A stretch of 64,000 nucleotides of DNA from Norana najaformis (GCA_964023275.1 OZ029927.1:24856831-24920830); one strand, 5' to 3'; counted from the stretch's first letter, positions 10,956-23,004 are shown. Made by a program: numbers and translations. The notes: a model not told the origin generated them from the sequence alone.

Positions 10956-12390
10956 AGGTATCGGCCTACATATTATTATTATTGTAGCACTAAGTTATAA
11001 GATTCATTGTCTACCCACATATAGGCTATCTAATCAGAAAAAGTTGCCGGACTGTTGGATTACCTTTTGTGAACAAAGACAGAGAATAGCAATTACCATA
11101 CCTTGACTTATCTTACCTTCAACTGATATAGGTCTACTGTGGGATCTTTTCCAGGTCTTGACGATCACAGCCGATTTTACATGAAAAATTATGTGACGGT
11201 TTTGTTATAGAGATTAGCAAAGACTCAGCAGACAGCCATCCCTTGCATCATTTCCTCATTAAAAATTTTTACTTTAAAGTGGCAATCTTTAAACATGAGC
11301 TACCACAAGAATTCGCTATTAATTGTGAAATAACGCTAAGAAAGCAGAAACCAGAAAGCGAGCATCTCCTTTTCAAAATTTTATTAGACATGTCTGCACA
11401 TGCTGGTGACAACTTTATTCGCTGATCTACGTGCCAGACCGGCTACTATGTAGAAGTACTTCGTAAGCATGTTTATTACTGAGATGTTTGCTATTTGATT
11501 TTATGGTAACCCGCAGTTTTGAGAGGCTTTTTGTTGACAGCATAATGGTCTTAAAAATGGTCAAACCCCGCTAAGAAGAACATGAACAAGAATGCCAATA
11601 CACCCGAGAGGCCCAAAAGCACTGATCTTTAAAGCGTGAATGAGAATGCAGAAATTAATACGAGAACACCCAGGCAGTCATCAAACAACACTCGATGTAG
11701 GTCCATCCTGCTAATCAAGTGGACAATGACCTTTCAGAGTTTGACATTGATGAAATTGAATGTGATGACATATTGCATTGTCTCGGCTTTGCCATCTTTT
11801 AGAAATCCCTGTCCAACATTGCAGTTTATCAATAGCAATTCTTAATAGAAGAATCAGCGATGAACAATTGTCAAATCCAGCCATTATAAAGGATGTTTCT
11901 TGTGGCAGCCTAAATAGAAAAGTTCCAGCCGTATGTAACCTGTCCGGAGCACCTCTGAGATTTCTTGAAGTGGTGCTATGTAAACTTGCAGTTAGAATAA
12001 CGATTGCATAATGACTTCTCTGCTGTGGCTCTCTAATATCTTTGTAATGTAATGTATTCTTTGCTTGTGCTTCATTGTTCTATGCTCGACTGTAATTTTG
12101 GCCTAAATGTTAACTGCTTTGACAGTAGTTAAAAATTATTTAAGTAACTCGTTCTGACCACAAAAGTTTTAGATATTGTAATTCCCTCTCATAAGTTACA
12201 TGACGAATAAGGCATCGACAACAGAATTATACTTCCAAGCAGACGATATTTTTCAAATTATAAACTAACACTTTTGTATTTTGTGCATTTTATGCAGAGA
12301 AAGTTCGGAATTCATTTTCCCAAAGTTTTACACTTTTAAAATTAGCTTCATACCTGTCAGAAGATTATGTCGATTAGCTGTTTTAATTTG
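10956..12390. other. Intergenic, nothing recognised
   Basis: No coding or structural feature that I can support on either strand. Open frames are short, under 80 codons, and lack recognisable domains. Confidence 0.4.
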
Positions 12391-12394
12391 AACG

Positions 12395-12660
12395 AGGAAA
12401 TGTTTACGGTGTGTGGTGCGGCAAGACAGATAAGCGGAAGAAGATGAATCAGGATAGGATCATTGGAAGAAGGAGTGTTTTTAGTTTTGAGTGAAAGACC
12501 TGGGCAGAGATTGCAAGGGGTGGAGTGATGGTAAGTTCGTATATTGGGTCAGATAATTGTAATTCTGGCGGAAGTTTCTATAAGAGGGATGGGGCAGCGA
12601 TGAATATGAGACGAATTCCAAATTTTAAGGATGATGTTACTGGAGGCGACAAAATGGACT
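12395..12660 (-). mobile_element. LINE family 1, antisense 3' ORF fragment
   Basis: On the minus strand it matches the ORF end and 3' region of the 27590-28585 copy, with AATTTTAAGGATGA... at one end and the TTTGAGTGAAAGACCTG block (antisense of CTTTCACTCAAAACTG). Several frame breaks. Confidence 0.65.
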
Positions 12661-13459
12661 ATCGATTGATGCCGTGTGTGCTATTAGATAGGCGCTAAAG
12701 AAGTCAGTAGAGGAGATTAGATGCGACTGAAATGAATTGGCAATTCGATTGCATTTGCTGCTCAGTCGGCTGTCATATAATTTTGGAAACATTTCGACAA
12801 GAACAAGAAACCCTCGATGGTCGGAAGCGAGGGGATGCATATGTTGTAGTGGTTGCATGGCCCGATGGGTTGCTAGCCCATAAGACTTATAAAGTTGTGG
12901 TCTCGACAAAGAGTTAACACGCAGTCTTGGCAAGACATCCATATCGGGATGTTGCTTTCAGTAGAGGACCGCACGTGGTAGAGGGTGAACCTCGCAGCTC
13001 GTAGTCTCGGCCGCCCGTGAACTGGATGCGCGCCGAATGTCAGACTTTTTCCGCGTCGGGATAATAAGCGAGCTCTCCATCACTCCGACTATGAGGATCT
13101 TGCTATGGTCCAGCGTTCCAGGAAAAGGACAGATAGCTGTCAGTAAGACACACAACAAAACCTATTTTACTAACAGAACATTGAACATTAAAGACACTAG
13201 GCTTACCATTGGACTGATAGTCACGTACGAAGCACTTCGTATGATAGGTTCTTCGGGGGTGCTAAGCATATATCATTTTCTGTTACAATTAAAATACTGC
13301 GACTCATTTACCGACATTTAATAGAAAAACAAGATTACGCGAACTTCTTTGCAACCGACAAGACCTTTGTTTTTGTCATTTTTCTGTTTGAAAAATTTGA
13401 ATTCTGCTGAAATATTTTCCAGGTGCAGTATAAACATGTTATGTTACTGATCTTCAGCT

Positions 13460-14870
13460 GCATGCGCTAGCTGTCTCCTCTGACTAGATTTATCGGACCT
13501 GACACTGAAAGATTGACCAAATAATCTGGCTCTTGATGACTTGATTTAATTGTGTAAAGTTGGTCTAATGTGGCGCTGGAAAATTTCGAATATTTACATT
13601 ACATTAGAGGTTTACTGTTTTACCCTAGGTAGAAATGATCCCTCAGGAAGGAACAAATTAGGTCAGGAGTAGAAAATGATTGTTCTGTCAAAAACTAGGC
13701 CAAGTTTCGTCCAGTTTCCGCAGTCATCCGAAAATATGTCTCTGAATGTACGGGCTTTGAACCCAGTTGCGCTGAACACAGCTGGAAAGACGTCAAAAAG
13801 AAATCGTCTTCTGGGATATTCCGTTACAACCTTAGAGACTTAGAGAAGAACAGTCAAAAACAGCTCGCAAGACGTTACAACGAGTTCTCATTGTCATTAT
13901 TTTTAAAAGGTATTTGTAGTAGAGGTACTTCTGTAGGAGGTCAAGTCGAGAGAGTAATCCTCCGCGGAAACTTGCCTCGCCGATTCATCGTTCCGCTGTT
14001 GATGTGTGGAGGTCCTTTAGTATATGAAGCTACACATGGCAATCGATATGATACGAATGATTAGCGTATTTAATACACTCCATTATCAGCACCTTTATGA
14101 GGTTGCAAGATTTTGGAAGACATACATACACACATACAACCACTCACACAATGTTTGTTATCATACAGACAACAATAATCCAGCTGTTTCCTCTGACTAG
14201 ATATCCAAATTCTGATATGGCACCAAAACTTACTAAATAATCTGACACTTGCTGATTTTATTTATTTGGGTAAAGCTATCTTGTTGTGTTGGAAAATTTC
14301 GAATATTTGCATTGCATCACAATTTTAACCTAGGTACAACTGAATCTTCAGGAACGAACAAATTAGGCCAGGAATAGAAAGTGATTGTTCTCCGAAAAAT
14401 TATGCCTAGTTCGTCCCAGTTTTTGCTGCCATCCGAAAATTTGTCTCTAAATACACGGGCTTTGTTGCGCTGGATACAGATTGAAAGATATTGGAAAAGA
14501 AATCAAGTCGTGCGTCCGTCTCCAGCGGAATTCCATTACATTCTTACATTGGAAGAGCCAGAAAACACTTGCAGAAGGTTGTTCCAGATGAGTTCTCACT
14601 GTCCTTATTATTAAAAGGTATTTATTGTAGACGTACTTCTGTTGAAAGTCAAGTCGAGAGAGTAATCCTCCGCGGAAAAGTGCCTCGCCCGATTCATCGT
14701 TCCGCTGTTGATGTGTGGAGGTCCTTCAGTATATGGGGCTACATACGGCAAACGGCACGATACGATTGACTAGTGTGTTTAATACACTCCAGTATCAACA
14801 CCTTTATGAGGCTATGTATACACTTACAAACATTCACTCCCACAATGTTTGTTAGCATAAAGACATAAAC
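13460..14870. repeat. Tandem duplication, ~0.71-kb unit, two diverged copies
   Basis: Copy 1 (about 13460-14170) and copy 2 (about 14180-14870) share, in order: CTCTGACTAGAT, GGAAAATTTCGAATATTT, CCTAGGTA, AGGAACAAATTAGG, CCGAAAAT, TCAAGTCGAGAGAGTAATCC, GATTCATCGTTCCGCTGTTG and CACTCCA. The offset is about 714 bp. A shorter third copy lies at 52160-52400, so the unit is probably part of an unidentified dispersed element. No intact ORF. Confidence 0.75.
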
Positions 14871-14989
14871 TGTCCCTAACGTGCTATGAAGCAAAATACG
14901 ACCATATTATTGTGCATCTAACAAACTAGCAACCTCTATGCTATAACTGTAGCGTTCAAAATTACAAAGCTGTTTTATATAACAATTAA

Positions 14990-15370
14990 TCGCAAACGTA
15001 AACTCGAGTTTTCTTTAGCTCCCAACGAAAGCTATATCGCGGGAACCAGCTTCTTTGCAGGCCCTTAGTCAAAACAAAATCGGTAGGCAGAAATGGTCAG
15101 ATTTGGTCCCAGGTCAAGATTCTAGGTTCAAGTAGGCAGACAGTCAGACGGCTACGGTGGATGGTGTTTAAAATTGGAGTGGTAAGATAGATAAGGGCAA
15201 GAGGAGGAATGAGGAAAGGATTTGTGGAAGAGGGGTGTGTTCAGTTTTGAGTGAAAGACCTGCAGAGAGATTGGAAGAGGTGAAGTGTTGGTGAATTCGT
15301 AGGATAGGTCGGGTGCTTGTAAGAGCAGAGGACAATATGAACTGAATGGAATTTTTCGAAATCAAAGATT
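14990..15370 (-). mobile_element. LINE family 1, 3' fragment
   Basis: Reverse complement of the family 3' end: CCCAACGAAAGC, CGCGGGAACCAGCTTCTT, AGTCAAAACAAAATCG, GGTCAAGATTCTAG, then antisense ORF end with the GTGAAAGACCTG block. Confidence 0.75.
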
Positions 15371-15543
15371 CTAAATGTAAACAGAAGATCAATGCTGAGG
15401 TCTTAGATATTTCGGTTGGTATTTCTGCTCAATATATATATATGGACCTGTAGGCCCCTCCTGGGTTTGTACTCTTATAGAGACAGACAGTCGAAGAAAT
15501 TGTCTTTTACCTGGTCTCAACTGAGACCGAACACACAGGTAGG

Positions 15544-15625
15544 CACATATACATACACATACATACACATACATGCACATACATACATACATACACGCAT
15601 GCTTACATTCACACACATACACACA
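15544..15625. repeat. (ACAT)n microsatellite
   Basis: Imperfect ACATACAC/ACAT run. The flanking open frames reading MYVCMCMY-like repeats are artefacts. Confidence 0.9.
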
Positions 15626-15954
15626 ACTCAGTCGAAGCTGGAGTAGCAGAGATTGTCCTGCGAATCTGAATGAGAATTCTGCTGTTTTTAGAGCTTCTTT
15701 TCTCGGAGGCGCCGGTCGGCTTGACAACGGCCTCCCGTTTCCCTTGGCGACTGTTGGAGGAAGAAGGCAGTCGGCGTCGTTGCTGAACGGTCGAGCAAGT
15801 GGTGTATGTCAATCACAGTCTGGACCAAGACCTAAAGTTCTGTTCTGGGTCCCACCCTTTTCATTCTTTAGGCACCACCCTCAAGAACTCATTTACTCAT
15901 CTTCCATTGATCATCGTCTTGACGCTGACGACACAACTCTTCATATATTTCTTC

Positions 15955-16095
15955 TCTCACTCCTGATTCCTGGATCTTGACCTGGAACCGAACAATTTTG
16001 TCTATAGATTTTGTTTTGACTGTGAATAAGCTGGTTCCCGCGACTTGGCTCTCGTTGGGCGCTGGAGAAATCTCGAGATTACGATTACTTCTCAG
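15955..16095 (+). mobile_element. LINE family 1, short 3' end
   Basis: CTGATTCCTGGATCTTGACC, TTTTGTTTTGACTG, AAGCTGGTTCCCGCGACTTG, GTTGGGCGCTGGAGAAATC and the CGAGATTACGATTA terminus, all in the same order as the other copies. Confidence 0.75.
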
Positions 16096-16734
16096 ATGCA
16101 GTTGGTCTTCTCTATCATATGTAACACCACTGTGAAGATTAACAGCCTGGATGATGACCGCCAGCCTCCTATGCCTCAACCAGAAAAAAACAGAATTTCT
16201 AATAGTTGGCCTAGGTGAACAACTAAAAACAAGCTATAACCTTCGGACCTTTCTCCAAACGATCTCAAATGGCGTGCCCCTTATTTTTCTCCAGTCCTTA
16301 ATCTCGGAATCTTCGACCGTAACTTCACCGACCAAATGATTCGGTTGTCTCATACTTATTGTTATGCAGAATAGTGACCTCCGCCGACTTCGGCCGATAC
16401 TTTATTATGAAACCCTTACACAACAGTCACGTCAACTGTTACCTGTCACAACTTGACTAGTGCGCCTCCGTCTTCTTTAACGCCGACTCATCTAAAATAA
16501 AACGCCTTCAAACCTCCCCATAAACCTCTTAAAGCTTTTAACGTGCCTTCTAGAATTTGAACCTTTATATTCAGGAATCCCTTACCCAGGTTACCTTTGT
16601 TCATACCTCAAAAAGTTATCGCCATTACTCACTGACTGAGTCACCTAGTCCGTAGCCTAGAATCTGAATTTGTACTTCTCATAAGATATCGCGTTACCAC
16701 GAGGTCTGTACCGTGTACTAATCGTAATTCCAAG

Positions 16735-17570
16735 ATTTCTACACCGCCCAACGAAAGCCGCGCCGCGGGGACCAGCTTATTCACAGGCGCTCAGTCAAAA
16801 CAAAATCGATAGGCAAAAGGGTTCGGTTCCGGGTCAAGATCCAAGAGTCAGGGAGAGAAAGCGTGGCAGCTACGGTGGGTGATGTTTGGGGTTGGAGAGC
16901 AGAGAGAGAGAAAAGGAAGAAGGGGTGTCAGGATATGATCTGTGGAAGAGGAATGTTTTCAGTTTTGGGTGAAAGGCCGAAGCAGAAATTGCAAGCGGTC
17001 GAACATCGGTGAGTTTGTATGATGGGTCAGAAAACTGTCGCAGTTCTGGGGGGAGTTTATTCCAGAGTGGTGGGGCAGCTATGGCTATGGAGCGATTACC
17101 AAATTTTAAGGATGAGGTGACTGGAGGGCGGAGAAGTGTTAGGGCAGAAGAGGAGCACGTTGAGCGAAGCGGTTGTATTGTAAATAACTGACGAAAATAG
17201 GAGGGTTGGGAAGATTGAAGTGTGTTTTAGGTAAGTGATAGGGCTTTGTACTCGATTCGTTCTGGTATTTTAAGCCAGTGTAGTGATTTGAGAACAGGGG
17301 GTGATGTGATGGTGTTTGGGGGTTTTGGTGACAGCACGAGCGAGAGCATTCTGGATAGCTTGAAGGCGGTTAATGTGGGTTGTGTCAATATTAAGGAAAA
17401 GTGAATTGCAGTAGTCAAGTTTTGCATGGACTATGGATGTGGCAATGATAGATGCGGTTTTGAAATCAAGCATAGGGCGGATTTTGCGAAGATCGCGGAT
17501 ATGCATAAAGCAGGAGCGGGAAATATGGGTGATATGATCAGAAAAAGTAAGGTTCTGGTCGAAAATAACA
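16735..17570 (-). mobile_element. LINE family 1, ~0.83-kb 5'-truncated copy
   Basis: Minus-strand translation of 17270-17560 gives MHIRDLRKIRPMLDF, IVHAKLDYCNSLFLNI, LQAIQNALARAVTKTPK and HHHITP, the C-terminal region of a non-LTR reverse transcriptase. A frameshift follows HHHITP. The rest of the ORF and the family 3' end (CCGCGCCGCGGGGACCAGC, GATCCAAGAGTCAGG) extend down to 16735. Inactive. Confidence 0.85.
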
Positions 17571-18229
17571 CCTAAATTACAAGCTTGTTCTTGAGTTTAA
17601 AAATATAACTACAAAATGAATTTATCACAATAAGTTGGTTTTACTTTTGAAGGTTCTTTGTACTAGTATTTCAGTTTTATTATATAACAGTTGTTCGTTT
17701 GTCTTCGTGTTCATTTAATCTCGTACGCGTTCCTTATACCTTAAGTTTGTTGGTGTTTCTTTTATGCTATTTTAAAATTCAATCAGCTACTTTAATGACA
17801 ACATCGTCATACCGTCAAATGGTGAAACCCTGGAAGAAACACTTGACATATAAATCGAAGCTGAACTGTATAGATATTCTGTTTCCATCTATGCATTGAA
17901 TTAGTAGAACGATTACTTGCACTGAGTGAAAACTGTATAAAACAATAGAATCAAGACGAATATTTAATCTTCTGCCATCTGGCGATTGACTAAATTTTCT
18001 GAAGTTTATAAATTTGATTATAAAATTTACACAATAGGATAAAAAAACACCGGAAGGAAGACAATGGAAAAACCACCTCCCTACTTATCCCAAGCACGGC
18101 AAAAACGACGACAAAACAAACATCTGTATCTAAACTTTCATATCAGTTATATATCAAAAATTCAATAGCACTCACATAATTGTTGAGAGCAAAACATATC
18201 ATTCCAGATCCAACAGATAAAAAGATAGC

Positions 18230-18395
18230 AATCGTATCGTACACGTAATCGTAATCCCAAGATTTCTACAGCGCCCAACGAAAACCGCGCCGCGGGGACC
18301 AGCTTATTCACAGGCGCTCAGTCAAAACAAAATCGATAGGCAAAAGGGTTCGGTTCCGGGTCAAGATCCAAGAGTCAGGCAGAGAGAGAGCAAAC
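18230..18395 (-). mobile_element. LINE family 1, minimal 3' end
   Basis: Near-identical over 150 bp to the 3' end of the 16735 copy, from CGTAATCGTAATCCCAAGAT to GATCCAAGAGTCAGGCAG. Strong truncation and high similarity suggest recent insertion. Confidence 0.8.
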
Positions 18396-18969
18396 ATAAT
18401 ATGATAAATAACTTTAAAATGCGCTTTTCTTCGTACTCTCTTCTTACAGATGCATTCCACAGACTATCCCAAGTTATACATATTCTCTACTTCATTACAG
18501 AATTAGAAACAAAATTTTAGACTTGCCAGTCGTTGCACTGGTTTTTTAGAATAAAACACGAAAAATTATTATCTTAGTAATGAAGATGAGGATTTTTAGT
18601 AAAATTCTAGGTACGGTTGATTTTATGACTATGTCACATGGCTTCCAACATTTCTTGTAGTGGTGTAATGTTCGACTATAAAGTCCGCACTGAGGTCTGA
18701 AGGAATCCTAGTATATAAACTTTATAAATTATATACGCGAGAAAATTTAGTCAATCGCTAGATAGCAGTAGAAGAAATATTCGTTTTGATCCTATTGTTT
18801 TATACGGTTTTCATTCAATGCGATTAATCTTTCTACTAATTCAATCCAAAAGATGGCAACTGAATTATCCAGACGGTATGCCGATGTTGGCTTTAAATTA
18901 TAGCAATTTTGAAATTTGATTATATAAATTTATGAAAAATTACAAAATAGATTAACAGAAACTTTAAAC

Positions 18970-20040
18970 ATGCTTTATTACATATTAAACATTTTTACAA
19001 ATATAAGTTCAAAGATCAAAATAACATTTTACAGCTGTAGGTCTTTAAGACCTGTTATATCAATGTTGACAATTTGTTTACTTTTGCATTTTGTTTTTTT
19101 CCACATATTAATAGCATCATTCAAATGTCTGCAGTAGTAGCTAAGCAAGATATTGGACATTTGGTGAGAAATGACATGAACAAAGTGTAGAAATTCGTGC
19201 CCACATTCATAAACACTGTTTAAATGAAATCTGTAAAAACCTTTACATAGATACCGAAATAAGAATTTTCTTCAGATCTGATGCATTAAGAAACTGTTGT
19301 TCACAAGCTGTTGACACCAGACACTGGAATATACAAAATACTTTTACCGTGACATCAATCAATGCTTGCGTTGTCCAAGTCAGACCTCCTCTGTCTAGTG
19401 CTTCCAAATAAGAAAATGCTGTGCCTGTCACATCTGCCATTACATCTGCCGACACCAAGGCAGCAACACAAAGTCCAAATGCAAAAGACCTCTTCATTTT
19501 ATTACCAGTATACCCAGCAAGAAAAACAACAAGCATTTCGGAATCTGAGACACTTACTAAATTACAATCAAACAGCACTTCTTCAAAAGCACTTGTATCA
19601 CATTCTATGACATCGTCTGACTTTCCCTCCAGTAAACAGTCATTTGCAAATTTCACATTTCATAAATGACATTTTGCCGTTTGATGCAGAATTTATGTAG
19701 AGTAGAGTGCTAAACTTCAACTTTTTCTCACATTCCATGATTCCACGACCAGAAATATGAAAATTAGAGCCAGATAGTCTCCAGTATTGGGAAAATCTGT
19801 ATTCTAAGCAATTAGTTTGAAATTTGCCAGTAAGAACATATTTAACGTCAAGACCTTCCAGGAGCTATCTGACTAACAAAACCATGGTCTTCAAAGTATG
19901 CTGCAGGGCAGATGCAGTTTCTCTTGTTAACATCCCATTCCTACAGCCAGTGTTTCTTGCCTCCCATCTTTCAAGCCACTGAATAACACTATCTAAATAC
20001 AGTTATTATAGAGTCAGATATCATGAAGATTTCTACCTTT
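18970..20040 (-). pseudogene. P-element/THAP-type DNA transposase, broken C-terminal half
   Basis: Reading the minus strand from 20040, the frames give WLERWEARN, then RETASALQHTLKTM, then YVLTGKFQTNCLEYRFSQYW followed by RLSGSNFHIS and ECEKKLKF. The 19656-19243 frame gives VVFLAGYTGNKMKRSFAFGL and YLEALDRGGLTW. After another shift near 19215 come HLNSVYECGHEFLHFVHV and a C-terminus ending GLKDLQL at 19029. The LTGKFQTDxLExRF and RQLxGSxYHxS motifs are typical of P-element-like (THAP9-related) transposases. At least three frame breaks mean it is not functional. An AATAAA signal follows at 18979-18974. The N-terminal THAP finger and the catalytic region are not recognised in the window. Confidence 0.7.
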
Positions 20041-20121
20041 GAAAGGATGCTTAACATTTCACATTTTCCACAGTGACACAATCAGATCAACAAATACCAG
20101 TGTGTCGTCAATAGCAGCTGG

Positions 20122-20700
20122 TGAATTCATGTACCAGATTTCAACTATGTCATTTACTGTCAAAAGCTCACAAATACGATAAAAGTTTAGCAGTGAAAGT
20201 TCGCAAATATGATAAAATCACGAACTTCATTGACATGGTTCTGAGGGTTAGGATCAAGACTCCAACATGCAATTTGCACCACAATTTGTCCTTGTTGTGG
20301 TGAATTTATGTACCAGATTTCAACCATGTCATTTACTGTCAAAAGTTCACAAATACGATAAAATTTTATCAGTAAAAGGTCGCAAATATGATAAAATCAT
20401 GAACTTCACTCACGCGGTTCTGGGGTTAGCATCAAGACCCCAACATGCAATTTGCAACACAATTAGTCCTTGTTGTGGTGAATTCATGTACCAGATTTCA
20501 ACTATGTAGTTTCACAAATACGATAAAATTTTATCAGTAAAAGTTCGTTAATATGATAAAATCATGAACTTCACTGACATGGTTCTGGGGGTTAGGATCA
20601 AGACCCCAACTTGAAAATTGCAACACAGTTAGTCCTTGTCATGGTGAATTCATGTACCGAATTTCAACTGCGTGATTTACTGTCAACATTGACATTTTGA
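20122..20700. repeat. ~180-bp tandem array, three to four copies
   Basis: The block starting GAATT(C/T)ATGTACCAGA recurs at about 20122, 20302, 20480 and 20645, giving periods of 180, 178 and 165 bp. Each unit has a region with the inverted pair GATAAAATTTTATC (degenerate in the first copy), a second ATATGATAAAATCATGAAC motif, then GGTTCTGGGGGTTAGGATCA and a GTCCTTGTTGTGGT end. No conserved open frame. Confidence 0.85.
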
Positions 20701-21944
20701 TGTCACAAAATACCCTAAAACAGGCTAGCATGGGCTACAAAATGCATCACCAAGCTAGATCTACTGAACTTTTTCAACAACTATCTTCCTCATAGATCAG
20801 TACTCATATGGCATAGTCTCACGCTATTACAAACATATTTATATATCATCACCATCTTGGCTGGTAGCACACCAGACAACTGCGATAATTAGCTTTTGGG
20901 CAATGTTTGCCTTTCCATATCTTTGAAAGGGTGGGAGATATCCTGATGATAATTATATTTTTATAATCAGCACAAGAAATGGATTAGAAGCTGCAAGTTT
21001 CAGGTTTCTATCTTTATTACTTCCGGATTTATAGCAAGTCAAAGTTCGTCAATCATTCAATTTTTTGCGAAATCACGAAACAGCAAGAAAGTTTGAAATT
21101 CTGTAATTCCAACAATTTTTGAGATAATCAAGTAAAATCTTCAGAAATTCCTTATATCTGTTAGTAGAAATGTGTGCCAAATTTCATCAAAATCCAAGCT
21201 GGTGTGGTCTACACCTCTGGTTGATTTGACGTGGAATGATCCCAGTGTCATACACTAAAAAAGTTTCCTACTGCTATCACATGGGTGATCTATACATGGC
21301 TGCAAAACATCACCAAATAGCAACCCAAACATAGTGTCATTAACTCGATTATTATCAGAAATCAGACAAAAAATTCTGAAAACTGCCTCTTCAATCATTC
21401 TTATGACATGCATAGTTATGTCTTTCAGATAAGGTGCTGTTAAATTCTAAAACAGGCATTACGGCAGCTATACCTTTTCTGTGAGACAGCTGTGAGTGAA
21501 CTCAGGTAATCCTCAGCTACTTCTCGTTATCTAGTAATCGTAAAATCCTAAAGCGCTAACAAAAAGCTAACCAGTGTTGAAACTGTTACCCTTAAATTGC
21601 ACACTGAACAGGTAATTACAATTGCATGCATTTTAAAATTAGGCTATACCAGTGTGACTAAATACAGTTTTCACATTGCAGTTTTCAAGATTGATGCCAA
21701 CCAGAAAGCTTTTATACATGTCCGGGATTTTTATAAGATCACCCGCGTCATTCTGCAGAAAAGACCTGCTAACGTCTTAGGTAACTGCTCTTCTTTTTTT
21801 CTTTTAGGCCTAAAAATGACAATGTAACTAAAACGAATTAAGTGGTGTACAGGTTTAGCAAATGTAGTTTGTGAGTCCCAGGCCTTTATGGGTGCATATA
21901 ATTTTGTTAATAAAACATGTGACATTTTTATTATTTCATTCTTT

Positions 21945-22099
21945 CGGCGTTTATTAACGCCATTAAATAATAAAGTCTGTCAACTAATGGCTCTGAAAAG
22001 CTGTGTGAAGAACTTGCTCAAGGCCCCTACACAGAAACCACCAGATGGAGGAGTTTTGAACCCCGAACTCTCCGCGTAACAAGCCTGCAGCTCTAACAC

Positions 22100-22100
<1 letters not shown>
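21945..22100 (-). mobile_element. tRNA-derived SINE (family A)
   Basis: On the minus strand it reads through a B-box-like GGTTCAAAAC..., then CTGTGTAGGGGCCTTGAGCA, AGCCATTAGTTGACAG and a TTTATT-type tail. The whole is duplicated, with the neighbouring exon, at 23895-24065. Confidence 0.7.

Positions 22101-22105
<5 letters not shown>

Positions 22106-22146
<41 letters not shown>
22106..22146. repeat. (TA)n microsatellite
   Basis: About 40 bp of perfect TA dinucleotide. It is absent at the equivalent place in the duplicated segment near 24070. Confidence 0.95.
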
Positions 22147-22149
<3 letters not shown>

Positions 22150-22201
22150 AAAATATGCCTATCGCTTACTGTTGTCTAAAATGCACTCATTGGTTTTTCA
22201 G

Positions 22202-22333
22202 AGCGAATCGCCGTTAAATTTGCCACAGATGGTGAGAAAGGAAAGCTGTCGTATCTTTCCTGGAGGAAGCCTTCAGGCGGAGTCAAACAAAGGTTCGGAG
22301 AGGGAGAGATCGTCAAAATATGCGTCACCTCCG
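22202..22333 (+). CDS. Type A exon, copy 1, of an unrecognised protein
   Basis: A 132-nt exon between TGGTTTTTCAG and a GTAATC donor, phase 1 in and phase 1 out. It reads (E)RIAVKFATDGEKGKLSYLSW, then RKPSGGVKQRF and GEGEIVKICVTSG. It is the positional counterpart of 24132-24266 in a segmental duplication. The frame is open throughout only in this phase, and both splice sites are well formed. It looks like beta-rich extracellular sequence, but I do not recognise the family and assign no function. Confidence 0.55.
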
Positions 22334-22489
22334 GTAATCCTCAGGTTCATTGTTAAATTGACTTAAGTGCTGTTTTTAAAGAAGCAACAGTTTCACTTCA
22401 CTGATAACCAAATTTTTTACCATTTTACAAAGTGCCAAAATTACATGTAAAAATAATGGTTTGTATCTCATTCAGCGATATAACACAAA

Positions 22490-22681
22490 TTAATGGGGTA
22501 ACCAATTGGTTAGGGCGCTCGTCTTGTAACATCAAGAGTATGAGTTCGAGTCTTTTTCAAGACGGATACTGTGTACGGACCTTGAGAAGCAAGTCCTTCG
22601 CTCACAATCGCTCAGCACCATCAACTGATGCTTAGTCATTAGTTAGTGGCGCTTAATAAATGCAGAATTAATAATAATATG
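22490..22681 (+). mobile_element. tRNA-derived SINE (family A), well preserved
   Basis: A-box-like AACCAATTGGTTAGGGCGC, an anticodon-loop-like TCGTCTTGTAAC and a B box GAGTTCGAGTC, followed by a body with GTGTACGGACCTTGAGAAGC and CACCATCAACTGATGCTTAG, ending AATAAATGCAGAATTAATAA. It sits between a type A and a type B exon, as does its duplicate at 24460-24640. Confidence 0.8.
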
Positions 22682-22745
22682 ATATACATGGTGTTTACAT
22701 CATCCAAATGTTTGATAACTATGCCGAAAATTACTGTTTTCACAG

Positions 22746-22812
22746 GGACAGTCATGATCTTCGGTGAATGCAGTCCTGCAATGGATCGGTCTTCCGTGAT
22801 CATCTACACCTG
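22746..22812 (+). CDS. Type B exon, copy 1, of the same unrecognised protein
   Basis: A 67-nt exon preceded by TACTGTTTTCACAG and followed by a GTTAGT donor, phase 1 in and phase 2 out. It reads GTVMIFGECSPAMDRSSVII and ends YTW. It matches the pattern of the two other 67-nt exons, with G-[TS]-V-x-[IV]-[FY]-G-E-[CA]-S-x-x-M-D conserved. It cannot be spliced directly to exon 22938-23004, because the phases clash, so the two would have to be alternatives. Confidence 0.5.
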
Positions 22813-22937
22813 GTTAGTTAAACTTAAACTAAGTTACACGATTATTTCTGCATTTGTTTGGAGCAAGGATCAAACGACTAAGCATAAATCGCTGGCAAAT
22901 TCAATTAAGCCACAAATTACTCTTTGTTTTCATGCAG

Positions 22938-23004
22938 GCTCGGTCTTTGTTTATGGGGAAGCGTCCGACTCTATGGACGACCAATGTGTGGTGAGGCTGG
23001 AGAG
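22938..23004 (+). CDS. Type B exon, copy 2, of the same unrecognised protein
   Basis: A 67-nt exon after TTTGTTTTCATGCAG and before GTAAAC, phase 1 to 2. It reads GSVFVYGEASDSMDDQCVVR and ends LER. It differs from the copy at 24715-24781 by only two residues (D to E, V to I), and its acceptor is identical to that copy's over 15 bases. An unspliced frame at 22646-23008 merely reads through both B exons. Confidence 0.55.

Noticed and set aside
22490-22560. Possible tRNA gene
   Set aside because: A- and B-box-like sequences are present, but the molecule lacks a proper acceptor stem and has a SINE body and tail repeated at other sites.
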